Notes under the pieces: generated by a model
Database searches by the model: none
What the model was told of the DNA's origin: nothing
What the model saw: the letters and a program-made list of their open reading frames with translations, nothing else
Shown here: one piece after another, positions 7,101 through 14,606 of the stretch
Layout: each line of letters begins with the position of its first letter
How positions within the stretch are numbered: position 1 is the first letter of the stretch
Made by a program: the position numbers and the translations under genes
Assembly: GCA_050742975.1 (NCBI GenBank)
Contig: JBOGDQ010000011.1
Coordinates: 1 to 18,403 of the forward strand
Origin: JBDTGE01 sp050742975
GTDB taxonomy: Bacteria > Actinomycetota > Actinomycetes > Mycobacteriales > Jatrophihabitantaceae
Direction: 5' to 3'
Length of the DNA: 18,403 nt

Positions 7101-10100
7101 CCGGGGCGGCGTTGTAGGTCGCGGCCTCGGCCGGCGCCTGGGTCTGCCGCGGCCGCAGCAATCCGTCGTAGAGCCGGTAGGAGCTCTGCGTGCCGCCAGT
7201 CGGGGTGAGCGTGGTCGTGTCGACCGCGACCGGGTGCCCGGCGGTGAACGTGTAGGCGTAGCCGACCGACGGGATCGGGTTGCCGGCCTTGGGCCGGTCC
7301 GGCAACCATTGCCCGATGGCTCGTCCGAGCGGGTCATAGGTCGTGGTGGTCAGATGCGAGTTGGCGTCCAGGTTGGCCGTGACGACCCCGCGGCCTGGGT
7401 CGAGGGTGTCGGTGCTGGAGAACGTCTCCGGGTCGGTCGTGCGGACCTGGGTGACCGGGCCGATGTCGCCGGTGATGGTGCCGCCCGCGGCCGGCGCGGC
7501 CGGCGTGTACGTGGTGGTGCTGGAGCGGGACATCGCGTCGCTGGTCGACAGCGGCCGCCCGAGCGCGTCGTAGCTGGTGGAGCTGGCGGTCGTGAACACC
7601 GGGGTGCTGCCGGTGTAGCTGGTGGCCCGCTGGGTGACGGTGGCATCGCCCAGGGTGGGGGCGGCGGCCCAGGCGTGCTGGTCGTAGCTGGTGCGCACGT
7701 CCGAGATGGTGTCCGTCGCCGGGTCGGCCGGGCCGGCGGCGCAGGAGCCGGCGTAGCTGTTCAGCTCGTCTGGGGCGTCGTAGATCCAGGCGGTGCTGTT
7801 GTCGACGTAGCTGGTGAGGGTGCACTGCTCCTGGGCCGGGTCGGACAGGTCGCCGTGGTCGTCGACCTTGACCGGCCGGCCGAGGCTGTCGTAGCTGGTG
7901 TCGGTCTCGGTGGTGCGCACCGCACCGGCAGGTATCGAGAGGGGGCTGGTGGTGACGCTCTTCGCGTCGCCGGTGTAGCGGGCTGTGGGTGTGTAGCCGA
8001 AGGTGGTGGAGCTGTTGCCGACGTGTTCGGTGACCGTGCTGCCGGTCAGCGTCGGCGCCGATGCGTACGGCGTGGCGACGGTGTCGGAGACGACCGGACC
8101 ACCGAGGCCGTTGTGCGTGATGGTTTCGAACGTGCGCCCGGCCCACCACAGTGAGTCGGTCACCGTCGTGTGGCCGTCGCTGGAGGTGAGCGTGACCGAG
8201 CGGCGGCCGGCAGCGGTGTCGGCCAGGTCGTTGTCCATGCCTTGGAAGTAGGTGTAGTAGCTGGTCTGCAGTGTCGACGGGGAGGTCGGGTCGCCCTGCT
8301 CGACGCGGACCTTGCTGAACCCGGCGAACACCGACCAGGTGCGTTGCCCGTCCGGGGTGAACGGGGACATGTCATAGCGCCAGGCGGGGGCGCCGATGGA
8401 GTAGTCGTAGCTGGTCTGCTGCACCGTGTCCGACGGGCCGCCGGTGACCGGGTCGGCGATGATGGAGGCGACCGGGTAGATGGTGAACCAGTCCAGCGTC
8501 AGCGGCATACCCGGTGGGGTCCAGTATGTCGGGAAGCAGCGTTTGGTGTTGCTCTGCGGCGTGGCCGGGCTGGAGCCCGAGCAGTCGGTCGCGAGGTAAT
8601 TGATCGTGACGTGGGCGCCGGCCTCGGTGTCGATGGTGACCAGACGGGCCTTCTCCAGCGGGACGACGCCCGTCGGCGGCGCGACCCGATTCGGTTTCAT
8701 CGCGTACCCGAACTTGGTGGCCGGCAGGGCGAGGGTGCCGCCGTCCAGGCCGGTGTGGGTGATCGAGGACAGCGTCAGCGCGGCGCTGGACCCGTCGCCC
8801 GGGCTGGGCCAGGAGAACGCCAGCGTCCACTTGTCCACCGGCAGGTAGCTGCTGCCGGACAGGTACTGGGTCTGGATGGTGGCCAGTTCCTTGTCGGCCC
8901 AGAACGTGGGCGAGTCCTTGCCCGAACAGGCCGTGGTGGTGCAGTTCTGGTCCCACGGCACATCGGGCCAGTAGACGGCGTTCGCGCTCGTCGGCGGCGT
9001 CGTCGTGCAGGCCCCGGCCGGTTCGCCGCTGACCCCGCTCTCGCAGCGGGCCGCGTAGGTGAACGTGACCTGGTCCGGGGCCTTGCTGGTGATTTCGTAG
9101 CCGGCGTGCATGCCGTAGTCGATCCGGGACAGGTAGCCGCCGCGCGTGTAGGACACCGAGGCCGTGGTCGAACTCTTCTCGGCGTACCGGTTCGTCTGCG
9201 GGGTGTAGTAGAACGCCTCGCTGTTGCCGTGCACATCTACGACATAGTCCAGGTTCCAGCGCCAGGCCTGCACGTTGAACGGCGTCGCGGTGCTGGCCGT
9301 GCCGGAGCATCTGGTGGCCGCCGTCCCGCATACCGGCACCGTCCAGGCCGAGTTGGTGCTCTGCGTGGCGCTGGTCCAGCCGGGCAGCTTGTTGCGGCCG
9401 AAGTAGTACACGGTGCCGTCGCTGGTGGTCACCCGCCAGCAGTCGCTGTCATACGTGCCGTTCGAGCACAACGTGGCACTGCTCAGGTGCTCGACCTTGC
9501 TGTTGTCATCACCGGCCAGCCGCCACGCACCGGCCGCACTCTCCACCAGTTCGCTGGAGTGCCCACCCAACACCAGGGAGGCGTTATCGGTCTTGAAACA
9601 CTCATCGCCGGAGTTCGCGATCCCGGCCGTGCTGCACGGCACGTACGAGCGGGTGATGTAGCCGCCACCGGACACATCGAAGCCCTCACCGACGACCGAC
9701 GGCTGGTTGTTGGTCGAGCCGGTGTGCCCCATCACCTCGGTCGAGTCATACGACACCGCCAGTGTCGGCGACGGACCGGCCGCTGCCGGCGGCACCGACA
9801 ACGGGTCGCTCCAGGTGAACGCCCCCGTCTGCGGGGACGCCTGCCACTGCGCCGACGGGGACACCGCCGGCGCGGACGCGTCACCGGTTCCGTTCGCGGC
9901 GACCGTTCCGGCGCTCGCCGCCAGCAGCATCGGTGTGGACGTCACGTTCGTCGACGCCACGACTGCCCCGCTGCTCGTCGCCCGGGCCGCCCCGAGTTGG
10001 CCGCCCGGCACCGCCGGCAGCAGCGACGGGCCGCTGATCGCCACCGTCTTGGAGGACAACGCACGGGCAGCCGGGCACCTGCTCGCGCAATCTGGCACCT

Positions 10101-10590
10101 GCATCCACCGCACCCGCGAGGCGTAGTCCGCGCCGTACAGGCCGTTCAACAACGCAGTGGGCACACTCACCGACACCGCACGGCGAGCCGTACCGGTCGC
10201 CGACACCTGCAGCACCACACCGGCCAGGCCATGAGCCGCGGCCTGCGCCGGGCTCAGCACCCTCACCGACACCGGACCCGACCCACTCGCGGCCGCGACG
10301 GCCAGGCCGCTGCCGTCCACGCTCTGCCAGCGCCCACCACTACCGGCACCCAGGCTGTGGGTCGAGCTGCCGGGCAGCGCGGACGGATGCGGCACCGCGG
10401 CCGGAAGAGCTCGAACCGACTTGATCGCCGAGCCCTGCGCCTTGCCCGGGACCGGCTTCACCCGCGCCGCTTTCACCGACGGTGCCGGGTGTGCGGGGGC
10501 GGCAGCGCTAGCCGGGATCGTTTGAGCTGCCACGAGCAGGCCCACGACAACAACGCCGACGCCGAACATGGTGCGGAGATTGCGTCTCAC
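4180..10590 (-). CDS. Secreted RHS/YD-repeat protein with C-terminal TNT-like NAD(P)+ glycohydrolase toxin domain
   Basis: A 2136-residue polymorphic toxin. The start is GTG at 10588-10590, because AAGGAA lies about 6 nt upstream and a signal peptide follows at once (VRRNLRTM, then FGVGVVVVGLLVAA, then IPASA, with cleavage near residue 29). Residues about 270-900 form the N-terminal shell region common in actinobacterial RHS proteins. YD repeats such as YDSLGRP and YDPLGRA run from about 900 to 1800. The RHS core (LGARDYSPAIGRFLSVDP) follows at about 1840 and ends with DPSG at 1882-1885. A Gly/Ser-rich linker leads to a TNT-like domain at about 1978-2082, with LMRYG, then YVVVKPLEVDSG, then GGGNQYRT. 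The Arg of RYG (about 1987) and the Gln of GGGxQY (about 2053) correspond to active-site positions in tuberculosis necrotizing toxin. Unusually, about 54 Gly/Pro/Ser-rich residues follow the domain. The tip is lower in G+C than the shell. Confidence 0.9.
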   Translation of the reverse strand: MRRNLRTMFGVGVVVVGLLVAAQTIPASAAAPAHPAPSVKAARVKPVPGKAQGSAIKSVRALPAAVPHPSALPGSSTHSLGAGSGGRWQSVDGSGLAVAAASGSGPVSVRVLSPAQAAAHGLAGVVLQVSATGTARRAVSVSVPTALLNGLYGADYASRVRWMQVPDCASRCPAARALSSKTVAISGPSLLPAVPGGQLGAARATSSGAVVASTNVTSTPMLLAASAGTVAANGTGDASAPAVSPSAQWQASPQTGAFTWSDPLSVPPAAAGPSPTLAVSYDSTEVMGHTGSTNNQPSVVGEGFDVSGGGYITRSYVPCSTAGIANSGDECFKTDNASLVLGGHSSELVESAAGAWRLAGDDNSKVEHLSSATLCSNGTYDSDCWRVTTSDGTVYYFGRNKLPGWTSATQSTNSAWTVPVCGTAATRCSGTASTATPFNVQAWRWNLDYVVDVHGNSEAFYYTPQTNRYAEKSSTTASVSYTRGGYLSRIDYGMHAGYEITSKAPDQVTFTYAARCESGVSGEPAGACTTTPPTSANAVYWPDVPWDQNCTTTACSGKDSPTFWADKELATIQTQYLSGSSYLPVDKWTLAFSWPSPGDGSSAALTLSSITHTGLDGGTLALPATKFGYAMKPNRVAPPTGVVPLEKARLVTIDTEAGAHVTINYLATDCSGSSPATPQSNTKRCFPTYWTPPGMPLTLDWFTIYPVASIIADPVTGGPSDTVQQTSYDYSIGAPAWRYDMSPFTPDGQRTWSVFAGFSKVRVEQGDPTSPSTLQTSYYTYFQGMDNDLADTAAGRRSVTLTSSDGHTTVTDSLWWAGRTFETITHNGLGGPVVSDTVATPYASAPTLTGSTVTEHVGNSSTTFGYTPTARYTGDAKSVTTSPLSIPAGAVRTTETDTSYDSLGRPVKVDDHGDLSDPAQEQCTLTSYVDNSTAWIYDAPDELNSYAGSCAAGPADPATDTISDVRTSYDQHAWAAAPTLGDATVTQRATSYTGSTPVFTTASSTSYDALGRPLSTSDAMSRSSTTTYTPAAPAAGGTITGDIGPVTQVRTTDPETFSSTDTLDPGRGVVTANLDANSHLTTTTYDPLGRAIGQWLPDRPKAGNPIPSVGYAYTFTAGHPVAVDTTTLTPTGGTQSSYRLYDGLLRPRQTQAPAEAATYNAAPGTGGSTVTDTLYDAAGQAVTSYQPYAISAAPSATLFVPTYSYDIPGATQTVYDGAGRVTASITDQYGTELWRTSTAYPGVDRVDVTPPSGGTPTTTYTDARGNTARLLQWHGTSIGDPTVPSTFDQTSYTYYPSGGMHTMTNQAGNQWSWSYDLLGNPLTATDPDTGATHSTYDADSELQSSTDQAGTTLWYSYDPDGRKTAVNQDSVTGPLLDSWEYDQLPGGKGLLDSDSSYLGSTAGTGGLPGTPGTAYTNSVTGYDADGRPTGSIVTLPADTFGAGSAAYSYSTSLTYNPDGSLATQADPAAGGLPAETLHNTYTSLGRLYSLIGRNQYVEAASYDQVGDLTSVNRYNGENRLEDAYTYQAGTDRLTGDLTTTAATSGNIAADHAYSYDNAGNLTEDANTHSAGPADTQCYRYDDLQRLQQAWTPASADCAADPSSSALGGPARYWQAYGYDSSGDRTSLTNYATSPGGTDQQDSYSYPSDPGAARPNAVTAISHATAPAGTGTWSTTGTDSYGYNPDGQTTSTPAGTLTWTPQGQLGSLTTSAGTQNRIYDADGNLLLQTDPVTGTVAYLGDTVLTQAPGSSSITGQRTYTAAGQAVAVRSTPNGSLTGMTLNWLSTNPQNTAEVSENTVTAAVTTRLFDPFGNPRGAPVTWPDQRGFLNAPTDPFTSYTHLGARDYSPAIGRFLSVDPVLNPADPQSVNGYAYADNNPVTNEDPSGAACENGPDGSCHLASGRNLATPGASDRQGGSSDSHEGLERSSDLSSSRGGTGRATASDGGNDDGLPSDGSGDSAPRWKYPKNSGFAEQPVKRVIKPGTQLMRYGKEGGRYFTDLGTSPDEVSIPPDSAAGPRSIYVVVKPLEVDSGTAAPWTFRYDGRAYPNRGGGNQYRTNEDAAQLRARGVIRRISYAPGETWQPPGEGQTTQPGSTDDVPGSSVPPGEGGGPSRSGESGGGGGGGLSDIGGAGREEVL
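4345..4659 (-). other. TNT-like toxin domain within the RHS protein
   Basis: This is the coding part for about residues 1978-2082 of the RHS protein. The motif order is that of the TNT family: PGTQLMRYG near the start, a G-x-Y/F-x-T loop (GGRYFTDLG), a proline-bearing segment (IPPDS), a KPLEV strand, AAPW, and GGGNQYRT, ending in GVIRRI. TNT enzymes hydrolyse NAD+ and NADP+ to nicotinamide and ADP-ribose forms and kill by dinucleotide depletion. Enzyme class is inferred from these motifs only. Confidence 0.8.
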
Positions 10591-10601
10591 AGAGGTTCCT
10601 T
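10591..10601 (-). promoter_or_regulatory. Ribosome binding site deciding the RHS GTG start
   Basis: Read on the minus strand, GAAGGAACCTCT stands directly before GTG at 10588-10590, with AAGGAA 5-6 nt from the start. This supports a start here, not at an earlier in-frame codon inside the upstream gene, and places the signal peptide at the very N-terminus. Confidence 0.7.
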
Positions 10602-10619
10602 CGGCTAGTGCGATCGGGC

Positions 10620-13600
10620 TCAGTTCGAACAGAAGGCGGCAGTGTCGCTCGGCCAGCCGCAGTTCGACAGCTGTTTGATCTGCTCCGCCTCGACGACACC
10701 GGGGAACGTGATCGGGTCGATGATGTCGCCGTTCCACGACGGCGACTCGCTGCCGTGCAGCGACTCTGCGAGCGTGAACGCCCCGGCTGCCGTCGCGGTC
10801 GTCGTGTGCGCAGCGTCCTGCTCGATGAGATCCAGTGAGCCGGGTGCCGACGGCACATAGAGCAGCATCTGCTGCGCGGTGGCGTCCCAGACGCCCACGA
10901 CCAGCGTCCAGGCACCGACGGAGCCGCTTGCCTGGGGCACGCTCGCACAGTCTTGACCGGTCGACAGCGACTGCGTGTCGGCCATGCAGAACTGCCACGA
11001 TCCGTTCTGCTGACCGATCCAGAAGCCGCTGACCGTCGTCCCGTCCTGCGCGACGGCGACGTTCGCAGTCGTGGACGAGGACGCATTCGGGCGGAGCCAG
11101 ACCGCGACGCTGAAGCTATGTGTCGAATCGTCGATAACAGCCGGATTGCCTGCGCCGGTGTCTGCCTCACCCGTGCCGTCGAACCGAAGCGACTCGGCAG
11201 CGTCAGCCCATACACCGGGACTGTCGTTGTTGTCGCTGTTCCACAACAGACCACTCGTCCCGAGCGTGAGCGGTGTGCCTCCAACTGGATCACTAACGTG
11301 GGCCGTGTCAGCGCCGGGGTTAGTCGGATCGAAGTCGCCGGTCACCCAGGTGTGTGACGGCTGCCAGTCGTTGACCGCATACGTCGTCGATCCGATATCC
11401 GAGGCGCTGCCCGAGACGTTGTACGCCTGGGCCGAGACGGCGAACTGCGTCAGAGGCGCCTCGACGCTGATCTGATTCCAGCCCGCCCCCTGACTCGAGC
11501 AGACCGTGTGCACACCATCCACGACCGTGCCGCACCCATTGGGAAGAGGCAGAAACAGCGGTGCCCCGGGGTCAACCTCCCACACGTACTCCGTCGGCGT
11601 GTACGTCACGTCGGGATCGGACAGTGTCAGCGTCGCGAGGTCGCCGACGTGACCATTGGGCGTACCCGACGCACCGAACGTCCCCGTAGCCAGTGACACC
11701 TGGGGCGCGGCCGCAATGGCGTCGTTGATGTGCCCGGTGCACGACGCCGCAGCCGAGAGCTTCGAGAGGTTGTCCGCCTTGACCGTCCAGGTGAACGCGG
11801 ATCCGTCGGCCAGCGTGTTGGCCGGGATCTGTGGACTGGTGGCCGTGCCGGACGTCGCGTACACCTCGGGCGCGCTGTCCCCCGCCCACGACGTCCCCGT
11901 CACGGCGAAGTCGCCGCGCACAGCCTTGCCGTACTTGCCGTCTGGATCCGAGACCGTAGCGGTCAAGCTGATCGGCTGATCGCCGCGCATCGTCCCGCCG
12001 CAGGCCAGCGACGGGCTCGCGAACTTCAACGCTGTCGGTGTGTTCGGTGCCGGATCAGCGACGTGGAACTCGCACTGCCCCGAATACGGGCCCAGCACAC
12101 CCTGCTTGTCCTCGGGTACCACGAGCCAGGCGTAGTTGTGACCGTCCAGGAACGTGGTGGTGCTGCCCGCGAATGACAGGTACGGGTACGGTACCGTGCC
12201 CGAGTCGAAGTAGCCGGTGTGTGCCCAGTACACCGTCGACGGTGCGGCCAGGTCCCAATACCGATACACGCCGCGGATCTGATCTCCGTAGGCGTAGTCG
12301 ACGTCGGTGAGCCGAGCCTGCCAGGACATCGCCTCGGTGGCGTCGATGTTGGGCCGCCCGGATCCGCTCACGCAGCCCGGCGTGGCCGGTTTCGCGGTCT
12401 TGAAACCGACACTCGTCGCCGGGTTCGGTGCATGGTCGAAGTAGATGCTAAGTCCTGCGACCGCGTTGAACTTCTTCCACCCGTAGGAGCTGGTCTCGGA
12501 GTTGGCGCGCAGCTCGAAGGCGTAGTTCGTCGCGCCGGAGTCGTTCGAGGCGTCACCGACGATGCCGGTCACGTCGTACACGACGTTCGCCGATGCGCAT
12601 GAGGAGTTGTAGCCGTGGGCGAAGGTCTGCGACACCGAGTTGGTGGACGTGATCGCCGGGCCGGGCCAGGCCACCGAGCTAGTGAACGCCGCCGACTTGT
12701 ACACCGTCATCGCCGAGGCCGTGCAACTCCACGAGTAGTCGTTGTACACCGTCAGGTTCGCCGCGAAGATCGTCGCGTTGTGGGTGACACCCTGCGCGAA
12801 CTGATACAGCCCACGCGTGATCGTCGCGCCGCCGTCGGCCGTGCCCACGTGCACCCGGCCGCCGTCGAAACTCGAGTCGATCTCCGTGTCACCGTCGCTC
12901 TCGATGTACCCGTCCAACCCCTCGCCGCCGGTCTGGTGAAAGCCCGGATCAAGCACCAGCGGATACGCGGTCGAGGGATCACTCAGCAGCGCCGCGGGAA
13001 CCTGCAACCGGTCCGACAACGGCCCGCTCGCCCGCGTCACCGTGCCCGCACCGCTGTCCGGCGCGCTCAACACCGCACCCGCCGCCGTCGTGATCCGCGA
13101 CGGCACCTCCTCCGTCGGGCCGCCCCCGGGTCCGGTGAGCGTGCCGCCCACGCGCATGTCCCACGCCTGCGGCTGCGGGGTCTGCGCGAGCTGCGTCCCG
13201 CTCGAGTCGACATAGCTCACCGCGCCCGCCGCGTCCAGTTGCGCGGTCAGACCGGACACCGACAACGCCAGCGTGATTGCCCCGGCCGACGTCGCCGCCT
13301 GCCTGTTGGCATACACCAGCGAGGTCTCCACACCCTCAGGGGACACGGTCGCGACCAGGCTCACACCCGGAAGCACGTTCGCGTACGTCGCGGTAGGACC
13401 GTTCAGCGTCGGTACCGGCAAAGCAGACGTCCACCCGTAACTCACACTGCCCGACCCGGTCCACAGCGTCGCGATCGTCGACGAACCACCCGAACCGAAC
13501 GTGATCGACGCCGCCGACGCCTTCGGAGCGATCGCTCCGTTGGCAGAGCGGACCAGAGTCAGGTCGACCGGCACCCAGGAACCGGCCTGCTGCACCCGGA

Positions 13601-13895
13601 CCGGATCCGAGGACAGGTCCTGCTTCCACGTCCCGTCAGGGTTCGCGTAGGTCGTCGAGGATTCCGCATCCAACGACGTGATCTCCACCGGGTGCCCATA
13701 GGCGGCTGCGATCTTGGCCGCTGTCGCCGCGTCCGCAGCGGACGGCGCGTCCGCCACCGCGCCTGCGGGCGAACCCGGGTCAGCATCGGCCCGCGCCGCC
13801 CGACCCACCGCAGCGGTGGCGAGCAGCCACAGCACAATGACGGTCCGCACGCCGAGCGCACGCCGACGCCGCTCCCCAACTCGAATGCTGAGCAA
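10620..13895 (-). CDS. Secreted DNRLRE/LamG-like protein, RHS partner
   Basis: A 1091-residue exported protein with a signal peptide: a basic stretch (RVGERRRRALGVRT), a hydrophobic run (VIVLWLLATAAVG), then RAARADA. Residues about 320-490 look like a DNRLRE-type beta domain (DGYIESDGDTEIDSSF, RGLYQFAQG, YDVTGIV). Residues about 500-880 look like Ig/fibronectin-like repeats. About 900-1082 is a LamG/concanavalin-like jelly-roll (SLRFDGTGEADTG, FSVAVWLRPN, WTLVVGVWD), closing with two cysteines near the end (CGWP, FCSN). Such proteins are often encoded directly before secreted RHS genes in actinobacteria; here the gap to the RHS start is 29 bp, so one operon is likely. A role in adhesion, display or folding of the RHS shell is inferred. 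TTG at 13893-13895 is preferred because GGGAGGG lies 8 nt upstream; TTG at 13901 would be only 2 nt away. Confidence 0.85.
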   Translation of the reverse strand: MLSIRVGERRRRALGVRTVIVLWLLATAAVGRAARADADPGSPAGAVADAPSAADAATAAKIAAAYGHPVEITSLDAESSTTYANPDGTWKQDLSSDPVRVQQAGSWVPVDLTLVRSANGAIAPKASAASITFGSGGSSTIATLWTGSGSVSYGWTSALPVPTLNGPTATYANVLPGVSLVATVSPEGVETSLVYANRQAATSAGAITLALSVSGLTAQLDAAGAVSYVDSSGTQLAQTPQPQAWDMRVGGTLTGPGGGPTEEVPSRITTAAGAVLSAPDSGAGTVTRASGPLSDRLQVPAALLSDPSTAYPLVLDPGFHQTGGEGLDGYIESDGDTEIDSSFDGGRVHVGTADGGATITRGLYQFAQGVTHNATIFAANLTVYNDYSWSCTASAMTVYKSAAFTSSVAWPGPAITSTNSVSQTFAHGYNSSCASANVVYDVTGIVGDASNDSGATNYAFELRANSETSSYGWKKFNAVAGLSIYFDHAPNPATSVGFKTAKPATPGCVSGSGRPNIDATEAMSWQARLTDVDYAYGDQIRGVYRYWDLAAPSTVYWAHTGYFDSGTVPYPYLSFAGSTTTFLDGHNYAWLVVPEDKQGVLGPYSGQCEFHVADPAPNTPTALKFASPSLACGGTMRGDQPISLTATVSDPDGKYGKAVRGDFAVTGTSWAGDSAPEVYATSGTATSPQIPANTLADGSAFTWTVKADNLSKLSAAASCTGHINDAIAAAPQVSLATGTFGASGTPNGHVGDLATLTLSDPDVTYTPTEYVWEVDPGAPLFLPLPNGCGTVVDGVHTVCSSQGAGWNQISVEAPLTQFAVSAQAYNVSGSASDIGSTTYAVNDWQPSHTWVTGDFDPTNPGADTAHVSDPVGGTPLTLGTSGLLWNSDNNDSPGVWADAAESLRFDGTGEADTGAGNPAVIDDSTHSFSVAVWLRPNASSSTTANVAVAQDGTTVSGFWIGQQNGSWQFCMADTQSLSTGQDCASVPQASGSVGAWTLVVGVWDATAQQMLLYVPSAPGSLDLIEQDAAHTTTATAAGAFTLAESLHGSESPSWNGDIIDPITFPGVVEAEQIKQLSNCGWPSDTAAFCSN

Positions 13896-13902
13896 GATCA
13901 AA

Positions 13903-13909
13903 CCCTCCC
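13903..13909 (-). promoter_or_regulatory. Strong ribosome binding site of the toxin operon's first gene
   Basis: GGGAGGG on the minus strand stands 8 nt before TTG at 13895. It supports that codon as the start of the DNRLRE/LamG-like gene. No clear -10/-35 pair could be assigned upstream. Confidence 0.65.
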
Positions 13910-14606
13910 GTTTAGGGCCCGGTCATGATCAGGCGGCGGGCGCGAGAGGTGACACTAAGCGACGGATCACAGAGGATCCTTACGTTAAGCTGGCATGAAG
14001 CTGCCATTGCAGGAAGCTGAAACTATACAACGGGCAAATGCCCTGATGCGCTTGGTCCGCGCTGTGCAGATCCAGTTTCTCGGCTGTGGACGAGACGGTG
14101 CACAACCCCTTGCTTATCGTCTCGGCGAAGGCTCGCTACCGTCGATCCCCGGCTGTGGCACACCCCGGCGCGATGTGCGACAGGGCGGCCAAGCCGACCT
14201 GCCGGCTGACCGGCAGCCGCGAGATCATCCGGGCGCCCGGCCGCCGGAATAGCCCACGCACAGGTGCTCCACCAGGTCACCGAACGGCACACCTAACGCG
14301 TGAGCAACTCGATGCATCCTCAGCCGATCGAATGGGTCGACGCGCAGACCGGCGCCTCCGCGCGCTGACTGCGGCAGACATCCGGTCGAGTCCGTTAGTC
14401 AGCACCGGCTCGGTAGCGGACGCGCTGACGCGCCGGGGCGAGACCATCGAACGGCTGCCTGGGTACCCGACGGCGGTCTCAGAATCGAAGCCCACAGAAT
14501 CGCATTTACCACGCAACCACGCATTACCAACGGTCGCCAATGGGCTCCAGTCCCGACTGCGCGCGTACTGGATGCCGATGGCATACGCGCGTGCTACTAC
14601 GTAGGA
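13910..14606. other. Divergent intergenic region between toxin operon and integrase
   Basis: About 0.7 kb without a convincing gene. A plus-strand frame of 85 codons (13995-14252) starts MKLPLQEAETIQRANALM but turns into Arg/Pro/Asp-rich shadow-like sequence and matches no family I know. No helix-turn-helix excisionase is visible where one is often found. The region must hold the operon promoter (leftward) and the integrase promoter (rightward). Small landmarks are ACCACGCA twice in a row near 14508-14525 and a GTACCCGA near 14463 that recurs near the end of the integrase gene. G+C is slightly lower than in the flanking genes. Confidence 0.55.

Noticed and set aside
5074..8154. Long plus-strand frames of 367 and 520 codons
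   Set aside because: Both mirror the YD-repeat coding region and show Gly/Val/Arg-rich low complexity caused by the repeats; the minus frame has clear RHS motifs.
8170..10608. 812-codon open frame on the plus strand
   Set aside because: It lies wholly antisense to the RHS gene; its composition is Arg/Gly/Val-rich with no domain pattern, as expected of a shadow frame in high-GC DNA.
10591..10998. Extension of the RHS frame upstream to 10998
   Set aside because: The extra N-terminus would overlap the preceding gene by about 380 bp; the GTG at 10590 has a good ribosome binding site and is followed directly by a signal peptide.
12615..13928. 437-codon plus-strand frame
   Set aside because: Antisense to the DNRLRE/LamG-like gene and very Arg-rich; no recognisable domain.
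13995..14252. 85-codon plus-strand frame before the integrase as an excisionase
   Set aside because: No helix-turn-helix pattern, no ribosome binding site, and the second half has shadow-like composition; kept only as a note in the intergenic entry.
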